Positions 26,920 through 36,273 of a stretch of DNA of 64,000 bases are shown in pieces (position 1 is the first letter of the stretch; the number at the start of each line of letters is the position of its first letter). The DNA comes from Paenibacillus sp. FSL H7-0357. Lineage in GTDB: Bacteria; Bacillota; Bacilli; Paenibacillales; Paenibacillaceae. The stretch covers positions 7,359,501 through 7,423,500 of the forward strand of contig NZ_CP009241.1 in the NCBI RefSeq assembly GCF_000758525.1. The letters are read 5' to 3'. The notes beneath the pieces are model-generated. The model made no database searches. It had not been told where the DNA came from and saw only the letters and a program-made list of their open reading frames with translations. The position numbers and the translations under genes were made by a program.

Positions 26920-27462
26920 GTGGCCAAACAAAAGGACCGGATTGTCGTTATTATTCAAAAAGGAAAACGGCGGATTGTTACACGGACGCCGCTGGCGGGA
27001 GTAGACCGGCTCGTATTTGTCATCAATAATCAATACACCAACGCAGCCAATACCACCCAAATTGCCAGCGGTGCGGGACGAAGCAGCGCAGCCGGAAGCA
27101 ATGCGGCCATTGCTTCCCCTTATACACGCCAGCAGCAGAGCGTCGGCGCCGGAGGAGATGCCGCTAACCTGGGGAGCAAAGGACGAAACGGAGGCAAACA
27201 TCCTCTCCCTTTGATCTGTCCGCGCGGCAAGGAGATCGTCGTTGTCATCAACAACCAGACGGTCAAGCTCCCTAAAGGCAGCATGAGTTCATCGGCGACA
27301 CAGGTAGGCAGCGGCGGCGGAACATACAGTACAGGCGGAACCAACTCTGCCATCGACAGCCCCTATACACGCCAGCAGCAGGCGGTCGGCGGTGGCGCAG
27401 GAGGCCATGCCTTGAACAGAGGTTCAGCCAAGCACCGCCAGAGAAGAAGACGGTCCCGTTAA
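26920..27462 (+). CDS. Hypothetical protein with an internal duplication (SPYTRQQQ repeats)
   Basis: The 180-residue product (GTG at 26920 after GAGAGGAA) is basic and Gly/Ser/Asn-rich. It is built from two related units. Each begins with a hydrophobic beta strand ending VINNQ and closes with SPYTRQQQ(S/A)VG-GAGG. The end is strongly basic (HRQRRRRSR). No signal peptide is visible. Coat-like spore proteins often have such composition, but that is only a suggestion. The 230-bp gap upstream holds a weak CATATGTT-type box and nothing else I can name. Confidence 0.7.
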   Translation: MAKQKDRIVVIIQKGKRRIVTRTPLAGVDRLVFVINNQYTNAANTTQIASGAGRSSAAGSNAAIASPYTRQQQSVGAGGDAANLGSKGRNGGKHPLPLICPRGKEIVVVINNQTVKLPKGSMSSSATQVGSGGGTYSTGGTNSAIDSPYTRQQQAVGGGAGGHALNRGSAKHRQRRRRSR

Positions 27463-27496
27463 CTTTTGTCCGCAATTCATAGAGTAATCTGAGAAT

Positions 27497-27540
27497 AACG
27501 CCAGTAAATCCTGTTTTTTTGCGGATTTGCCGGCGTTTTC
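27497..27540 (+). terminator. Rho-independent terminator
   Basis: AACGCC and AAATCC pair with GGATTT and GGCGTT, followed by TTTCTCT. It lies 35 nt after the duplicated-protein gene and 86 nt before the large kinase gene. Confidence 0.7.
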
Positions 27541-27625
27541 TCTCGCCTTCCCCTATCGCCTCCTCTCTATTAAAAGTATAATTAAAGGTGATTCGTGATA
27601 CTAACTAGACAAAGGACGGGCGAGC

Positions 27626-30600
27626 ATGACAATAAAACAACGGGTTTGGTTAGCATCATCTGCCTTTATCCTTTTTCTCAGCAGCATGATTGCTGTATCT
27701 ATAATTTATCTTGAAGGAGTTCCTCTACTCCTGTCTTTAGCATTCGGTGCAGCCGGCATTATTCTTGGAAGTGGACTCATGATGAGTATCCAGCGGAACA
27801 TCCGCCGCGGTCTGGATAGAATTATGAAGATATCCGGAGATATTGCGCAAGGCACCCTCGATTCCTCCGCAATCAGCCCTGAAACTGGAGATGATTTCGG
27901 GGAGTTGGTATATTCCTTTCACGCTTTAGCCGTTAATCTGGAGCACAAAAGTACAGAAGAACGCAGCCTGCGGCTTCAAGCCGAAGAGCAGGCCTGGATT
28001 AATACCCAAGTTACAGAAATGGCCCTGATGCTTCAGGGATCGGTACATTTAGAGACCGCAGCCCAGGTTTTTATCGGCAAGCTGAGCGGCGCTGTCGGCG
28101 GAACCTACGGAGCGGTCTATCTGAAGCAAGGGGACAAGCTGCACTTCACCGCCGGTTATGCCTTCGATGAAGCCTCTAGCCGACGCGAACCCTTTGCGCT
28201 TGGCAGCGGGCTGGTTGGACAATGCGCACTGGATCAGAAGATGGTCGTGCTGCATGATCTGCCGGAGCATTACATCCGCGTGCATTCCGGACTGGGTGAA
28301 GCCGCTCCCACTACGCTGATCCTGGTTCCTGTCATTTATGAGCAGGATGTTGTCGCCGTGGTCGAGCTGGCTACCCTGAACACATTGGCTGACAAAGAAT
28401 ACGAATTGATTAAACGGACCGGCCAGAACATGGGCGTGCTGATCAATACTTTGGCAGACGTGGCCAGAATCGAAGAGTTGCTGGGTGAAACCCAGCTGCA
28501 GAAGGAAGAGCTGGAAGCCCAGACGGAGGAACTGCAGGCCCAGACGCAGGAGCTCGAAGCGCAAACCGAAGAGCTCCTGGCACAGACCGATGAGCTGCGT
28601 TCACAGACCGAGCAATTGCAGGCGCAGGGAGAAGAACTGCAGATGCAGGCAGACAGCCTGCTGACCTCGAATAAGCAGCTGCAGCGGCAGATGGAATTGA
28701 CGGAAGAGCAAAAATCCGAAATTGAAGCCCAAGCCGATGAATTAAAGCTGCAGACGGAAGAACTTTTTGCCTCTAACCAGGATTTGCAGAAGCAGATGGA
28801 GATTTCTGAACAGCAAAAGGAAGAAATACAGGCACAAGCCGACGAGCTGCTGGCTCAAACCGAAGAACTTCAAGCGCAGACAGAAGAGCTTCAGGCGCAG
28901 ACAGAAGAGATCTCTGCCGCAAATATTCACCTGCAGCAGCAAATCGAACTGACCGAGCAGCAAAAAGAGGAAATCAAAACCCAGGCGGAAGAAATCTTCA
29001 TGGCCGCCCAGTACAAATCAGAATTTCTGGCCAATGTATCGCATGAGCTGCGCACTCCGCTGAACAGCCTGCTGATTCTGTCGCAGATTCTTGCCGAGAA
29101 CAAAGAAGGCAATCTTGGCCCTAAGCAGCTTGAATATGTGCATACCATTTTCTCGGCAGGCAAAGATCTGCTGCAGCTGATCGACGAAATTCTCGATTTG
29201 GCCAAGCTTGAGGTAGGCAAGATGACCGCTGTCCTTGAACCGGTATCCTTGCATGATCTAAGCAACCACCTGTTCCGCCACTTTGAGCAGCAGGCCAAGA
29301 AAAAGAATATCCGCTTTGATGTCCATTGTGACAGCAGGCTGCCTGATCATCTTATGACCGACAGCCACAGGCTGCAGCAAATCATCAACAACCTGTTATC
29401 GAATGCCGTTAAATTCACTCCGGAGCAGGGCTCCGTCTCTCTATCTATCCGCATGAGCGGAAATGAGGCGGTCTTCTCCGTCAGCGATACCGGTATCGGG
29501 ATTCCCGAATCCAAGCTGGAGAGCATCTTTGAGGCCTTTCAGCAGGCGGACGGCACAACCAGCCGCAAATATGGGGGAACCGGTCTTGGCCTGACCATCT
29601 GCCGCGAGCTTTCCACCATGCTGGGTGGAAGAATTGAGGTTGAATCCACAGAAGGCAAAGGCAGCACCTTCTCCCTGGCTATTCCCGCTGTTGAGCCGGA
29701 GGGTGACGCTCTTGCCCAGGCAGCTGCGACGTTCGCAGCTGCCGCCAGCAGCGAGCTTCTCAATCCGGACACCAGCAGCCGGGAGAATACCGCCTTCCGT
29801 GAATCCTTCGTGCCCGATATTTCCATATCCAATCCGAAGCTGCTGCAGTTCGCAGAAATGGAGGATGACCGGGGAAATCTGCTCAGCGATGACACGCTGC
29901 TCCTGATCATTGAAGAAGATGCCGAGTTCGCGGCTATTCTGCTGCAGCTCGCTCGCAGCAGAGGCTTCAAGGCGATCGTCGCCTTTCAGGGCGATCAGGG
30001 CCTGGCTCTGGCACATGCCTACAAGCCGGATGCCATCCTGCTCGACCTGCATCTTCCCGTCCTTGACGGCTGGTCAATCATCAGCCGCCTGAAGAGCCGG
30101 CCGGAGCTGCGTCATATTCCGGTGCATGTGATCTCGACCGCGGAAGAGAATCAGCAGAGCCTGGCCATGGGCGCACTCTCCTTCTGGAAGAAACCCAGTG
30201 ATCAGGCCGAGCTGGAGGCTGCCTTCCTGCAGATTGAAACCTATATCAGAAGGCCGGTAAAAAGCCTGCTAATTGTCGAGGACAACAAGGATCTGCGCAG
30301 CAGCCTTGTAGAGTTCATCGGGCATCCCGATGTACGCATTGTCGCAGTGGGGACAGGACGGGAAGCATTGGAGCAGCTGGTGAGCCATCATTTTGACTGT
30401 ATGGTCCTTGATCTGGGCCTGTCGGATATCAGCGGCTTCGATTTACTGGAGCAGGTCAAAACCAACCGCAAACTGCAAACCCTGCCGGTCATCATCTATA
30501 CGGGCAAAGACCTCAGCAAGGGCGATGAACAACGTCTGAAGCATTATGCCGAGAGCATTGTCATCAAGAACGTGCGCTCCATGGAGCGGCTGTACGACGA

Positions 30601-31063
30601 AACCGCGCTGTACCTGCACCGCAAGCATGCCGATCTGCCGCCGGACAAGCAGCGCCTGATCGAGAAGCTGCATAATCCGGAAGCGGCTTTTGCCGGGAAG
30701 AGCATCCTGCTCGTGGATGATGATATGCGCAATATCTTTGCGTTATCAAGTGTCCTGGAAGGTTATAATATGGATATCAGTTTTGCGCAGAACGGCAAAG
30801 AGGCGTTACAGCATCTGGAGCAGCATCCCGAGACCCAGCTTGTATTTATGGATATTATGATGCCGGAGATGGACGGGTACGAGACGATGAAGCATATCCG
30901 TGCCATGCCGGAGTATGACCAGCTTGTGATTATTGCCCTGACCGCCCGGGCTCTGGAAGAAGACAGGCTTAAATGTCTGCAGGCCGGCGCTTCTGATTAT
31001 ATTTCTAAACCGATTAATACCACCCAGCTGGTTACTGTACTGAAGGTGTGGTTAATTCAATAA
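27626..31063 (+). CDS. Hybrid sensor histidine kinase: TM-HAMP-GAF-coiled coil-HisKA-HATPase-REC x3
   Basis: The 1145 residues have two membrane helices (about 10-50), HAMP (about 52-106), GAF (about 130-275), a coiled coil of heptad repeats of the type QAQTEEL (about 285-460), a HisKA with H473 in VSHELRTPL, an HATPase domain (to about 690) and three receivers. The receiver acceptors are D807, D929 and D1076, and each keeps its Lys. No output or HPt domain is present. It is followed after 52 nt by a REC-kinase gene on the same strand, so they may form one phosphorelay. Confidence 0.93.
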   Translation: MTIKQRVWLASSAFILFLSSMIAVSIIYLEGVPLLLSLAFGAAGIILGSGLMMSIQRNIRRGLDRIMKISGDIAQGTLDSSAISPETGDDFGELVYSFHALAVNLEHKSTEERSLRLQAEEQAWINTQVTEMALMLQGSVHLETAAQVFIGKLSGAVGGTYGAVYLKQGDKLHFTAGYAFDEASSRREPFALGSGLVGQCALDQKMVVLHDLPEHYIRVHSGLGEAAPTTLILVPVIYEQDVVAVVELATLNTLADKEYELIKRTGQNMGVLINTLADVARIEELLGETQLQKEELEAQTEELQAQTQELEAQTEELLAQTDELRSQTEQLQAQGEELQMQADSLLTSNKQLQRQMELTEEQKSEIEAQADELKLQTEELFASNQDLQKQMEISEQQKEEIQAQADELLAQTEELQAQTEELQAQTEEISAANIHLQQQIELTEQQKEEIKTQAEEIFMAAQYKSEFLANVSHELRTPLNSLLILSQILAENKEGNLGPKQLEYVHTIFSAGKDLLQLIDEILDLAKLEVGKMTAVLEPVSLHDLSNHLFRHFEQQAKKKNIRFDVHCDSRLPDHLMTDSHRLQQIINNLLSNAVKFTPEQGSVSLSIRMSGNEAVFSVSDTGIGIPESKLESIFEAFQQADGTTSRKYGGTGLGLTICRELSTMLGGRIEVESTEGKGSTFSLAIPAVEPEGDALAQAAATFAAAASSELLNPDTSSRENTAFRESFVPDISISNPKLLQFAEMEDDRGNLLSDDTLLLIIEEDAEFAAILLQLARSRGFKAIVAFQGDQGLALAHAYKPDAILLDLHLPVLDGWSIISRLKSRPELRHIPVHVISTAEENQQSLAMGALSFWKKPSDQAELEAAFLQIETYIRRPVKSLLIVEDNKDLRSSLVEFIGHPDVRIVAVGTGREALEQLVSHHFDCMVLDLGLSDISGFDLLEQVKTNRKLQTLPVIIYTGKDLSKGDEQRLKHYAESIVIKNVRSMERLYDETALYLHRKHADLPPDKQRLIEKLHNPEAAFAGKSILLVDDDMRNIFALSSVLEGYNMDISFAQNGKEALQHLEQHPETQLVFMDIMMPEMDGYETMKHIRAMPEYDQLVIIALTARALEEDRLKCLQAGASDYISKPINTTQLVTVLKVWLIQ

Positions 31064-31115
31064 TTACCAGACAGACTTCACATTTTAGAAATTTTAACTC
31101 GCTGTGGGAGGAAAT

Positions 31116-32291
31116 ATGGATTATCCTGTGAATATTTTACTTGTTGATGACCGTCCGGATGAATTTCTGTCCGTTCAGGCGCTGCTTGCAGACACTCCTT
31201 ATCGCCTGATCGGCGCCAGCTCCGGTATGGATGCCTTGAAATGCCTGCTGGAGCAGGAATTCGCCCTGATAATTATGGATGTGCTGATGCCGGACATGGA
31301 TGGTTTCGAAACGGCGAAGCGGATTAAAATGCGCCAGAAATCGCGGGATATCCCCATTATATTTCTAACCGCACTAACCTCCGAGCTGGAGAATTATATG
31401 ATGGCGTACACGGCGGGAGCGATTGATTTTCTGACCAAGCCCTTCCATCCCATTGTCCTGAAAAGCAAAATAGACGGTTTTGTCCGCCTGTATCAGACCC
31501 ATAAGGAACTGCAGATCAAATCGCAGGAGCTGGAAGCGGCAAATGTCGTCCTTACTGAACTGAAGGAGACTGCCGAGGTTGCCCTGAGGATCAAGAGCGG
31601 GTTTCTGGCCATGATGAGCCATGAAATCCGCACCCCCTTGAATGGAATTATCGCAATGTCGGATGTGCTCAGAACTTCAGAGCTGGAGACAGACGATCTG
31701 GAAATGGCAGAAATCATTCATACCAGCGGTCACGCACTCCTGTCCGTAATTAATCACATTCTCGATTTTACAAAGATTGAATCGGGCAAAATGGAGCTGG
31801 ACTACGAGCTGTTCAACCTGCATGCCTGCCTGAAAGAAACGATGGATCTGTTCAGGGCACTCGCCAAAGAACGCAACTTAAGTATGGAAATGGATATCGA
31901 CCCGGCGATTCCCGCGCTGCTGGTTGGTGATCCGAACCGTCTTAGACAGGTCCTGAACAATCTGATTGGCAATGCCATCAAGTTCACGGCAAGCGGCGGT
32001 GTAAAGGTACATACCCGTCTCAGACAATCGCTGGATGGGGTCCTGCAGCTGGAGTTTGTGGTTGAAGATACGGGCATCGGCATTCCGGCGGATAAAATGG
32101 GTTATTTATTTCAGCCCTTCACACAGATCGGCGCGACCATCAACCGCAAGTTCGGCGGAACCGGCCTCGGGCTGTCCATCTGCAAAATGCTGGTTGAACT
32201 CATGGGCGGCACTATCTACGCCAAACCGGGCACCGAACAGGGAGCCGTATTCATTTTCACCATTCAGGTTACCGAAGGCCAGCCGGATTAG
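31116..32291 (+). CDS. Receiver-histidine kinase fusion (REC-HisKA-HATPase)
   Basis: From ATG 31116 (GGGAGG site; a GTG at 31104 is in frame but overlaps that site) the protein has 391 residues. An N-terminal receiver (1-125, D55 in [12 protein letters not shown]) is joined by a short coil to a HisKA with H169 ([12 protein letters not shown]) and an HATPase domain (about 275-390, with GGTGLGLSI). Soluble, no sensor domain. Phosphate might pass from the upstream three-receiver kinase to this receiver or the reverse. No DNA-binding output protein lies nearby. Confidence 0.9.
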   Translation: MDYPVNILLVDDRPDEFLSVQALLADTPYRLIGASSGMDALKCLLEQEFALIIMDVLMPDMDGFETAKRIKMRQKSRDIPIIFLTALTSELENYMMAYTAGAIDFLTKPFHPIVLKSKIDGFVRLYQTHKELQIKSQELEAANVVLTELKETAEVALRIKSGFLAMMSHEIRTPLNGIIAMSDVLRTSELETDDLEMAEIIHTSGHALLSVINHILDFTKIESGKMELDYELFNLHACLKETMDLFRALAKERNLSMEMDIDPAIPALLVGDPNRLRQVLNNLIGNAIKFTASGGVKVHTRLRQSLDGVLQLEFVVEDTGIGIPADKMGYLFQPFTQIGATINRKFGGTGLGLSICKMLVELMGGTIYAKPGTEQGAVFIFTIQVTEGQPD

Positions 32292-32305
32292 TCTGCTTAT
32301 GGGAA

Positions 32306-32359
32306 CACACAAAAAACCGCAATCGCTCCATTCCTTGGAGGCTTGCGGTTTTTTTGTGT
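32306..32359. terminator. Bidirectional terminator between kinase and SLH genes
   Basis: ACACAAAAAACCGCAA pairs with TTGCGGTTTTTTTGTGT. A-rich left and T-rich right arms serve both convergent genes. Confidence 0.85.
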
Positions 32360-32417
32360 CAGTCTGGCAGGCTCTATGGTTGTAAAAGAGAGTGCGATCC
32401 CGTTATCCTGCGCTTAC

Positions 32418-33098
32418 TTATTCACCGTATCCACCGGCAGGAGCCGGATGGGCAGCGATATATTCCAGGGCATTGTAGATCAGCTCCGCTGCTTCTGCGC
32501 GGGTAATCTCCTTGGCCGGATGGAATTTGCCCGCGGTGTCCAGACTGGCGATTCCAAGGGCAAGCGCCCGCTGAATGGAGCCGTCGTAACCGCTTGTAAA
32601 ATCAGCTTCGTCGGCAATATCCACCGGCATGAGCTTGATCATCGGAAGGTTGCTGTGCTTCTCAATCGCCAGCATCAGCTGATGGGTGAATTCTTCCCGC
32701 GTCCAGTTCTCCGCAGGGTCCAAATCTGCCGGCAGGCCAATATTGTTATTGGCAGCGATAATCAGCGCATCCGCATACCAGGCTGTATTGCTGGCATTCG
32801 GGAAATAGTCCGTCGCCTGCGGGGCTTTGATGAAGCGAACCATGTCGATATTCAGATCCAGGGCGTTGACGATTAGTTGAATGCCTTGGGCAGCGGTAAC
32901 CGGAGCATTCGGCAGGAATTTACTATCAGTGACCCCGTGAATGATCCCCTTTTGCTGCAGCTCTTCAATTTTTGCTTTAGCCGGGATACCGGCCAGATCC
33001 TGAAAAGAAGCGGCGGCGGCAAAGCTCTGCCCAGCAAAAGTCAACGTCAGCACTGCCGCTGCGGACAGCACAAGCTGTTTGAATGTATGATTATTCAT
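32418..33098 (-). CDS. SLH-domain exported protein
   Basis: The 226 residues have a Sec signal peptide (QSFAAAA, to about 28) followed by three SLH-like repeats: a first starting FQDLAGIPAKAKIEELQQKGIIHG, a second around TDYFPNASNTAWYADALIIAANNN, and a third around GYDGSIQRALALGIAS. SLH domains bind pyruvylated secondary cell-wall polymer. There is no further domain, so it is a small wall-bound protein of unknown role. Confidence 0.87.
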   Translation of the reverse strand: MNNHTFKQLVLSAAAVLTLTFAGQSFAAAASFQDLAGIPAKAKIEELQQKGIIHGVTDSKFLPNAPVTAAQGIQLIVNALDLNIDMVRFIKAPQATDYFPNASNTAWYADALIIAANNNIGLPADLDPAENWTREEFTHQLMLAIEKHSNLPMIKLMPVDIADEADFTSGYDGSIQRALALGIASLDTAGKFHPAKEITRAEAAELIYNALEYIAAHPAPAGGYGE

Positions 33099-33248
33099 GT
33101 CTACTCACCTCGCGGTAGTTTTACTTGCTTGATTGTGCCTTCTTTCTACCAGACGAAGCCGATTATTAAAAGTTGCAGTTCATCCGCTGCTATTGGAACG
33201 TAGGACAGCCCCGCTCAATGCGTCATTTCTGCACAGAGCCGGGGCTGT

Positions 33249-33620
33249 TCAGTCTGCCTTTTTGTGGTTCAGCACATTGTCCTCCAGAACGGCAAATTTA
33301 TCGCCATATTCCCTGATGATATGCCGCTCCCCCCAAGCGCAGAGGGAATCCAGAATCGACCGCAGCGACAAGCCGTATTCGCTGAGCTCATATTCCACTT
33401 TAGGCGGCACCTGGTTGTAGCTGATCCGGTTGACAATGCCGTCCTGCTCCAGCTCCCGGAGCTGCTGGGTAAGCATTTTCTGTGTAATATTCGGCATATG
33501 GCGCTTCAAATCACTTGTCCGCATCTTGCCGTGGGTCAGGTGGCAGAGAATAACGCATTTCCACTTGCCGCCGATTACCTCCAGCGTCGCTTCCACAGAT
33601 ATATTATATTTTTTAGCCAT
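33249..33620 (-). CDS. HxlR-family transcriptional regulator
   Basis: The 123 residues carry the HxlR winged helix: LEVIGGKWKCVILCHLTHGKMRTSDLKRH and MLTQQLRELEQDGIVNRISYNQVPPKVEYELSEYG. These MarR-like dimers bind inverted repeats. It is divergent from an MFS transporter gene, with a perfect 12-bp inverted repeat between them, so it most likely regulates that gene and itself. ATG follows AGGAGG. It has one Cys (near residue 19), so redox sensing is possible but unproved. Confidence 0.93.
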   Translation of the reverse strand: MAKKYNISVEATLEVIGGKWKCVILCHLTHGKMRTSDLKRHMPNITQKMLTQQLRELEQDGIVNRISYNQVPPKVEYELSEYGLSLRSILDSLCAWGERHIIREYGDKFAVLEDNVLNHKKAD

Positions 33621-33672
33621 GAGGATTCCTCCTGAAAAGTTTGGTGGGCTTTGTCTTCAAACACTCCTGCGG

Positions 33673-33705
33673 GTACTTTTTAGTACCTATAGCACTAAAA
33701 AGTAC
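33673..33705. promoter_or_regulatory. Operator: perfect 12-bp inverted repeat between hxlR and MFS genes
   Basis: GTACTTTTTAGT (33673-33684) and ACTAAAAAGTAC (33694-33705) are exact inverse copies with a 9-nt centre. The site lies 53 bp from the HxlR start and 78 bp from the MFS start. It is the obvious binding site for the HxlR-type regulator. Confidence 0.7.
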
Positions 33706-33782
33706 GTACTATCCTTTAACGTCCTGGTAATCCATAATAGCACTTACCGGCCGGTGATTACCATACTGTAGGAGTGGAAAAC

Positions 33783-34988
33783 ATGTCCTTAGATAAAAGA
33801 AGAAGCACCCTGGCGCTGCTGGCTTTGGCGATCAGCGCCTTTGCGATAGGAACAACCGAGTTTGTCAGTGTCGGCCTGCTGCCGCTAATTGCTGATGACC
33901 TGCATATATCCGTAACCACAGCGGGATTGACTGTCACTCTATATGCGCTGGGCGTTACCTTCGGCGCACCTGTGTTAACGTCGCTGACCACGGCGGTCTC
34001 GCGCAAAACCCTGCTGCTGGCGCTGATGGTTCTGTTCATCGCCGGCAACAGTCTGGCCGCTGCCGCTGACGGAATTGCCATGCTGCTGACTGCACGGGTC
34101 ATTTCGGCCCTCTCACATGGCCTGTTTATGTCCATTGCCTCAACCATTGCTGCCGATCTCGTGCCCGAGGACCGCAGGGCCAGCGCCATTTCGGTGATGT
34201 TCACCGGACTTACGGTTGCTACCGTAACCGGAGTGCCGCTCGGTACGTTCCTCGGACAGCAGCTTGGCTGGCGGGCTGCCTTTATCGCCATAGTCATTAC
34301 CGGCATCATAGCGCTGATCGGGAACCTGGTTCTCGTTCCCTCCGGTCTGCGCAAAGGCACAAAGACCCCTTTGCGCGACCAGGTCAAGCTGGTGACGAAT
34401 GGCCGCTTGCTGCTCGCTTTTGCAATTACAGCTTTGGGATACGGTGGTACCTTTGTCGTCTTCACCTATTTATCGCCTCTGCTGCATGATATCAGCGGCT
34501 TCAAGGAAAAGACGGTTGCCGTCATTCTGCTGGTGTACGGCATCGCCATCGCCATCGGCAATGTGATTGGCGGCAAGGCAGCCAACCGCAAGCCGATGAA
34601 TGCCTTGTTCTATATGTTCGCCCTGCAGGCTGTCGTTCTGCTGGTCTTGGCCTTCACAGCACCCTTTAAGGCCGCAGCACTGGTCACCATCTTCTTCATG
34701 GGGCTGCTCGCATTCATGAACGTACCGGGCCTTCAGGTTTTTGTCGTAATGCTCGCCGACCGGTATGCGCCAAGCGCCAGAGATATCGCCTCTGCTGTCA
34801 ATATTGCCGCCTTTAACGCCGGCATTGCCATCGGAGCATACCTTGGAGGGCTTGTCACCGATCACATGGGCCTGATTCATACCACATGGGTAGGATCAAT
34901 CATGGTATTCGGGGCTGTAATCCTTACCGCCTGGAGCCGTGCGCTGGAACGAAAAGATGAGCTTACACTTCAGACTGAAGCCGCCTGA
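33783..34988 (+). CDS. MFS drug/metabolite exporter (DHA1, AraJ-like)
   Basis: The 401 residues (ATG 33783 with AGGAG eight nt upstream) have 12 membrane helices. The N-terminus LLALAISAFAIGTTEFVSVGLLPLIADDL and the motif FTGLTVATVTGVPLGTFLGQQLGWRAAF are typical of the YdhP/AraJ group. It would export small organic compounds using the proton gradient. Divergent HxlR regulator and downstream aldo-keto reductase suggest a response to a toxic carbonyl or quinone-like compound (inference). Confidence 0.92.
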   Translation: MSLDKRRSTLALLALAISAFAIGTTEFVSVGLLPLIADDLHISVTTAGLTVTLYALGVTFGAPVLTSLTTAVSRKTLLLALMVLFIAGNSLAAAADGIAMLLTARVISALSHGLFMSIASTIAADLVPEDRRASAISVMFTGLTVATVTGVPLGTFLGQQLGWRAAFIAIVITGIIALIGNLVLVPSGLRKGTKTPLRDQVKLVTNGRLLLAFAITALGYGGTFVVFTYLSPLLHDISGFKEKTVAVILLVYGIAIAIGNVIGGKAANRKPMNALFYMFALQAVVLLVLAFTAPFKAAALVTIFFMGLLAFMNVPGLQVFVVMLADRYAPSARDIASAVNIAAFNAGIAIGAYLGGLVTDHMGLIHTTWVGSIMVFGAVILTAWSRALERKDELTLQTEAA

Positions 34989-35075
34989 TCACCTGCCGCT
35001 CCATTCAATCCTGTTTCGAATACACAAAGTACAAACTGCAAATCACTAATCACATTACATTCTGGAGGTTATTAT

Positions 35076-35921
35076 ATGATGGCACAGCATTTACAGGATA
35101 CAACTACACTGCAGAACGGCGTGAAGATGCCCTGGCTAGGATTGGGAGTCTTTAAGGTCGCCGACGGGGAGGAACTGGTACTGTCCGTGAAGCAGGCCAT
35201 TGCCCATGGCTACCGCAGCATTGATACCGCTGCTGCTTATCAGAACGAACGGGGCGTTGGCCAGGCGATAGCCGAGGCTATGAAGGATAACGGACTGAAC
35301 CGTGAAGATCTGTTCATCACCTCCAAGGTCTGGAACGCTGATCTCGGCTACGATGCGACACTTGCCGGCTATGAGGCCAGTCTGGAGAAGCTGGGCCTGG
35401 AATATCTGGATTTGTATCTCATCCATTGGCCGGTAGAGGGCAAATACAAAGAGTCGTGGCGGGCACTGGAAACGTTGTACACAGCGGGCCGGGTCAAAGC
35501 GATCGGCGTCAGCAACTTCCAGATTCATCATCTGGAGGATGTCATGCAGGATGCCGGAATCAAACCGATGGTCAATCAGGTGGAACTGCATCCGTACTTG
35601 TCCCAGCAGCCCCTGAGAACCTTCAGCAAGGAGCAGGGCATCCAGATCGAAGCCTGGTCGCCGCTCATGCAGGGACAACTGCTGGAGCAGCCTGTGCTGA
35701 AGGAAATCGCCGCCGCATACGGCAAATCCGTAGCACAGGTTATCCTGCGCTGGGATCTGCAGCATGGCATTATCACGATTCCGAAGTCAACGAAGGAACA
35801 GCGGATTATCGAGAATGCCGCTTTGTTCGACTTCCAGCTCAGCGATGAAGACATGAGCCGGATTGACGGGCTGAACCGCGATGAGCGGGTCGGTCCGGAT
35901 CCTGATAACTTTGATTTCTAA
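35076..35921 (+). CDS. Aldo/keto reductase (YtbE/YvgN-like)
   Basis: The 281 residues show an AKR barrel with the tetrad D50-Y55 (SIDTAAAYQNE), K (ITSKVWN) and H (LIHWP). The cofactor loop is IPKSTKEQRIIEN, suited to NADPH. It reduces aldehydes such as methylglyoxal in related bacteria. It lies 87 nt after the MFS gene with its own GGAGG site and ends in a strong terminator, so it may belong to the same HxlR-controlled unit. Confidence 0.94.
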   Translation: MMAQHLQDTTTLQNGVKMPWLGLGVFKVADGEELVLSVKQAIAHGYRSIDTAAAYQNERGVGQAIAEAMKDNGLNREDLFITSKVWNADLGYDATLAGYEASLEKLGLEYLDLYLIHWPVEGKYKESWRALETLYTAGRVKAIGVSNFQIHHLEDVMQDAGIKPMVNQVELHPYLSQQPLRTFSKEQGIQIEAWSPLMQGQLLEQPVLKEIAAAYGKSVAQVILRWDLQHGIITIPKSTKEQRIIENAALFDFQLSDEDMSRIDGLNRDERVGPDPDNFDF

Positions 35922-35954
35922 GCAGACACCACGCTAGAATCGCTACAATAAAAG

Positions 35955-36004
35955 AAACGACGGCAGCCATGGACAAGAATAAAGTCCTAAACTGCCGTCG
36001 TTTT
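35955..36004 (+). terminator. Rho-independent terminator after the aldo/keto reductase
   Basis: AAACGACGGCAG pairs with CTGCCGTCGTTT, followed by TATATTT. Confidence 0.85.
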
Positions 36005-36171
36005 ATATTTCTCCTTCGGATACCGGAAATAATCCGCCAAATAATGTCTAACGAATGGGGGCGGACCATGAAGCATTTACCCGTCTTTTCAGGCAACTGG
36101 AATCAAAAAACCCGGGTCATGAGGTATTCATCGGCAGGGTTTCACTGGAGGAATTTCACTTTCATAAACAA

Positions 36172-36200
36172 TTGACAAAAATTCGGATATTAGATATATT
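36172..36200 (+). promoter_or_regulatory. SigA promoter of the DUF1304 gene
   Basis: TTGACA (36172-36177) and TATATT (36195-36200) are separated by exactly 17 nt, with transcription expected near 36207. Confidence 0.75.
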
Positions 36201-36212
36201 TAATTTCGTAAT

Positions 36213-36234
36213 ATTATATTTCGCAAAATATAAT
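36213..36234. promoter_or_regulatory. Palindromic operator candidate just after the DUF1304 promoter
   Basis: ATTATATTT and AAATATAAT form a perfect 9-bp inverted repeat with a 4-nt centre, 13 bp past the -10 box. A repressor there would block transcription. The regulator is unknown and no regulator gene is adjacent. Confidence 0.45.
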
Positions 36235-36273
36235 TTAGATAACTACTAATTAAAATGGAATGGAGAGATTGTA

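Noticed and set aside
36055..36170. Plus-strand frame reading MGADHEAFTRLFRQLE and later EVFIGRVSLEEFHFH, which looks protein-like
   Set aside because: It has no good ribosome site in frame, runs straight into the TTGACA promoter of the DUF1304 gene, and I cannot match it to a family. It could be a decayed gene remnant, but evidence is too thin.
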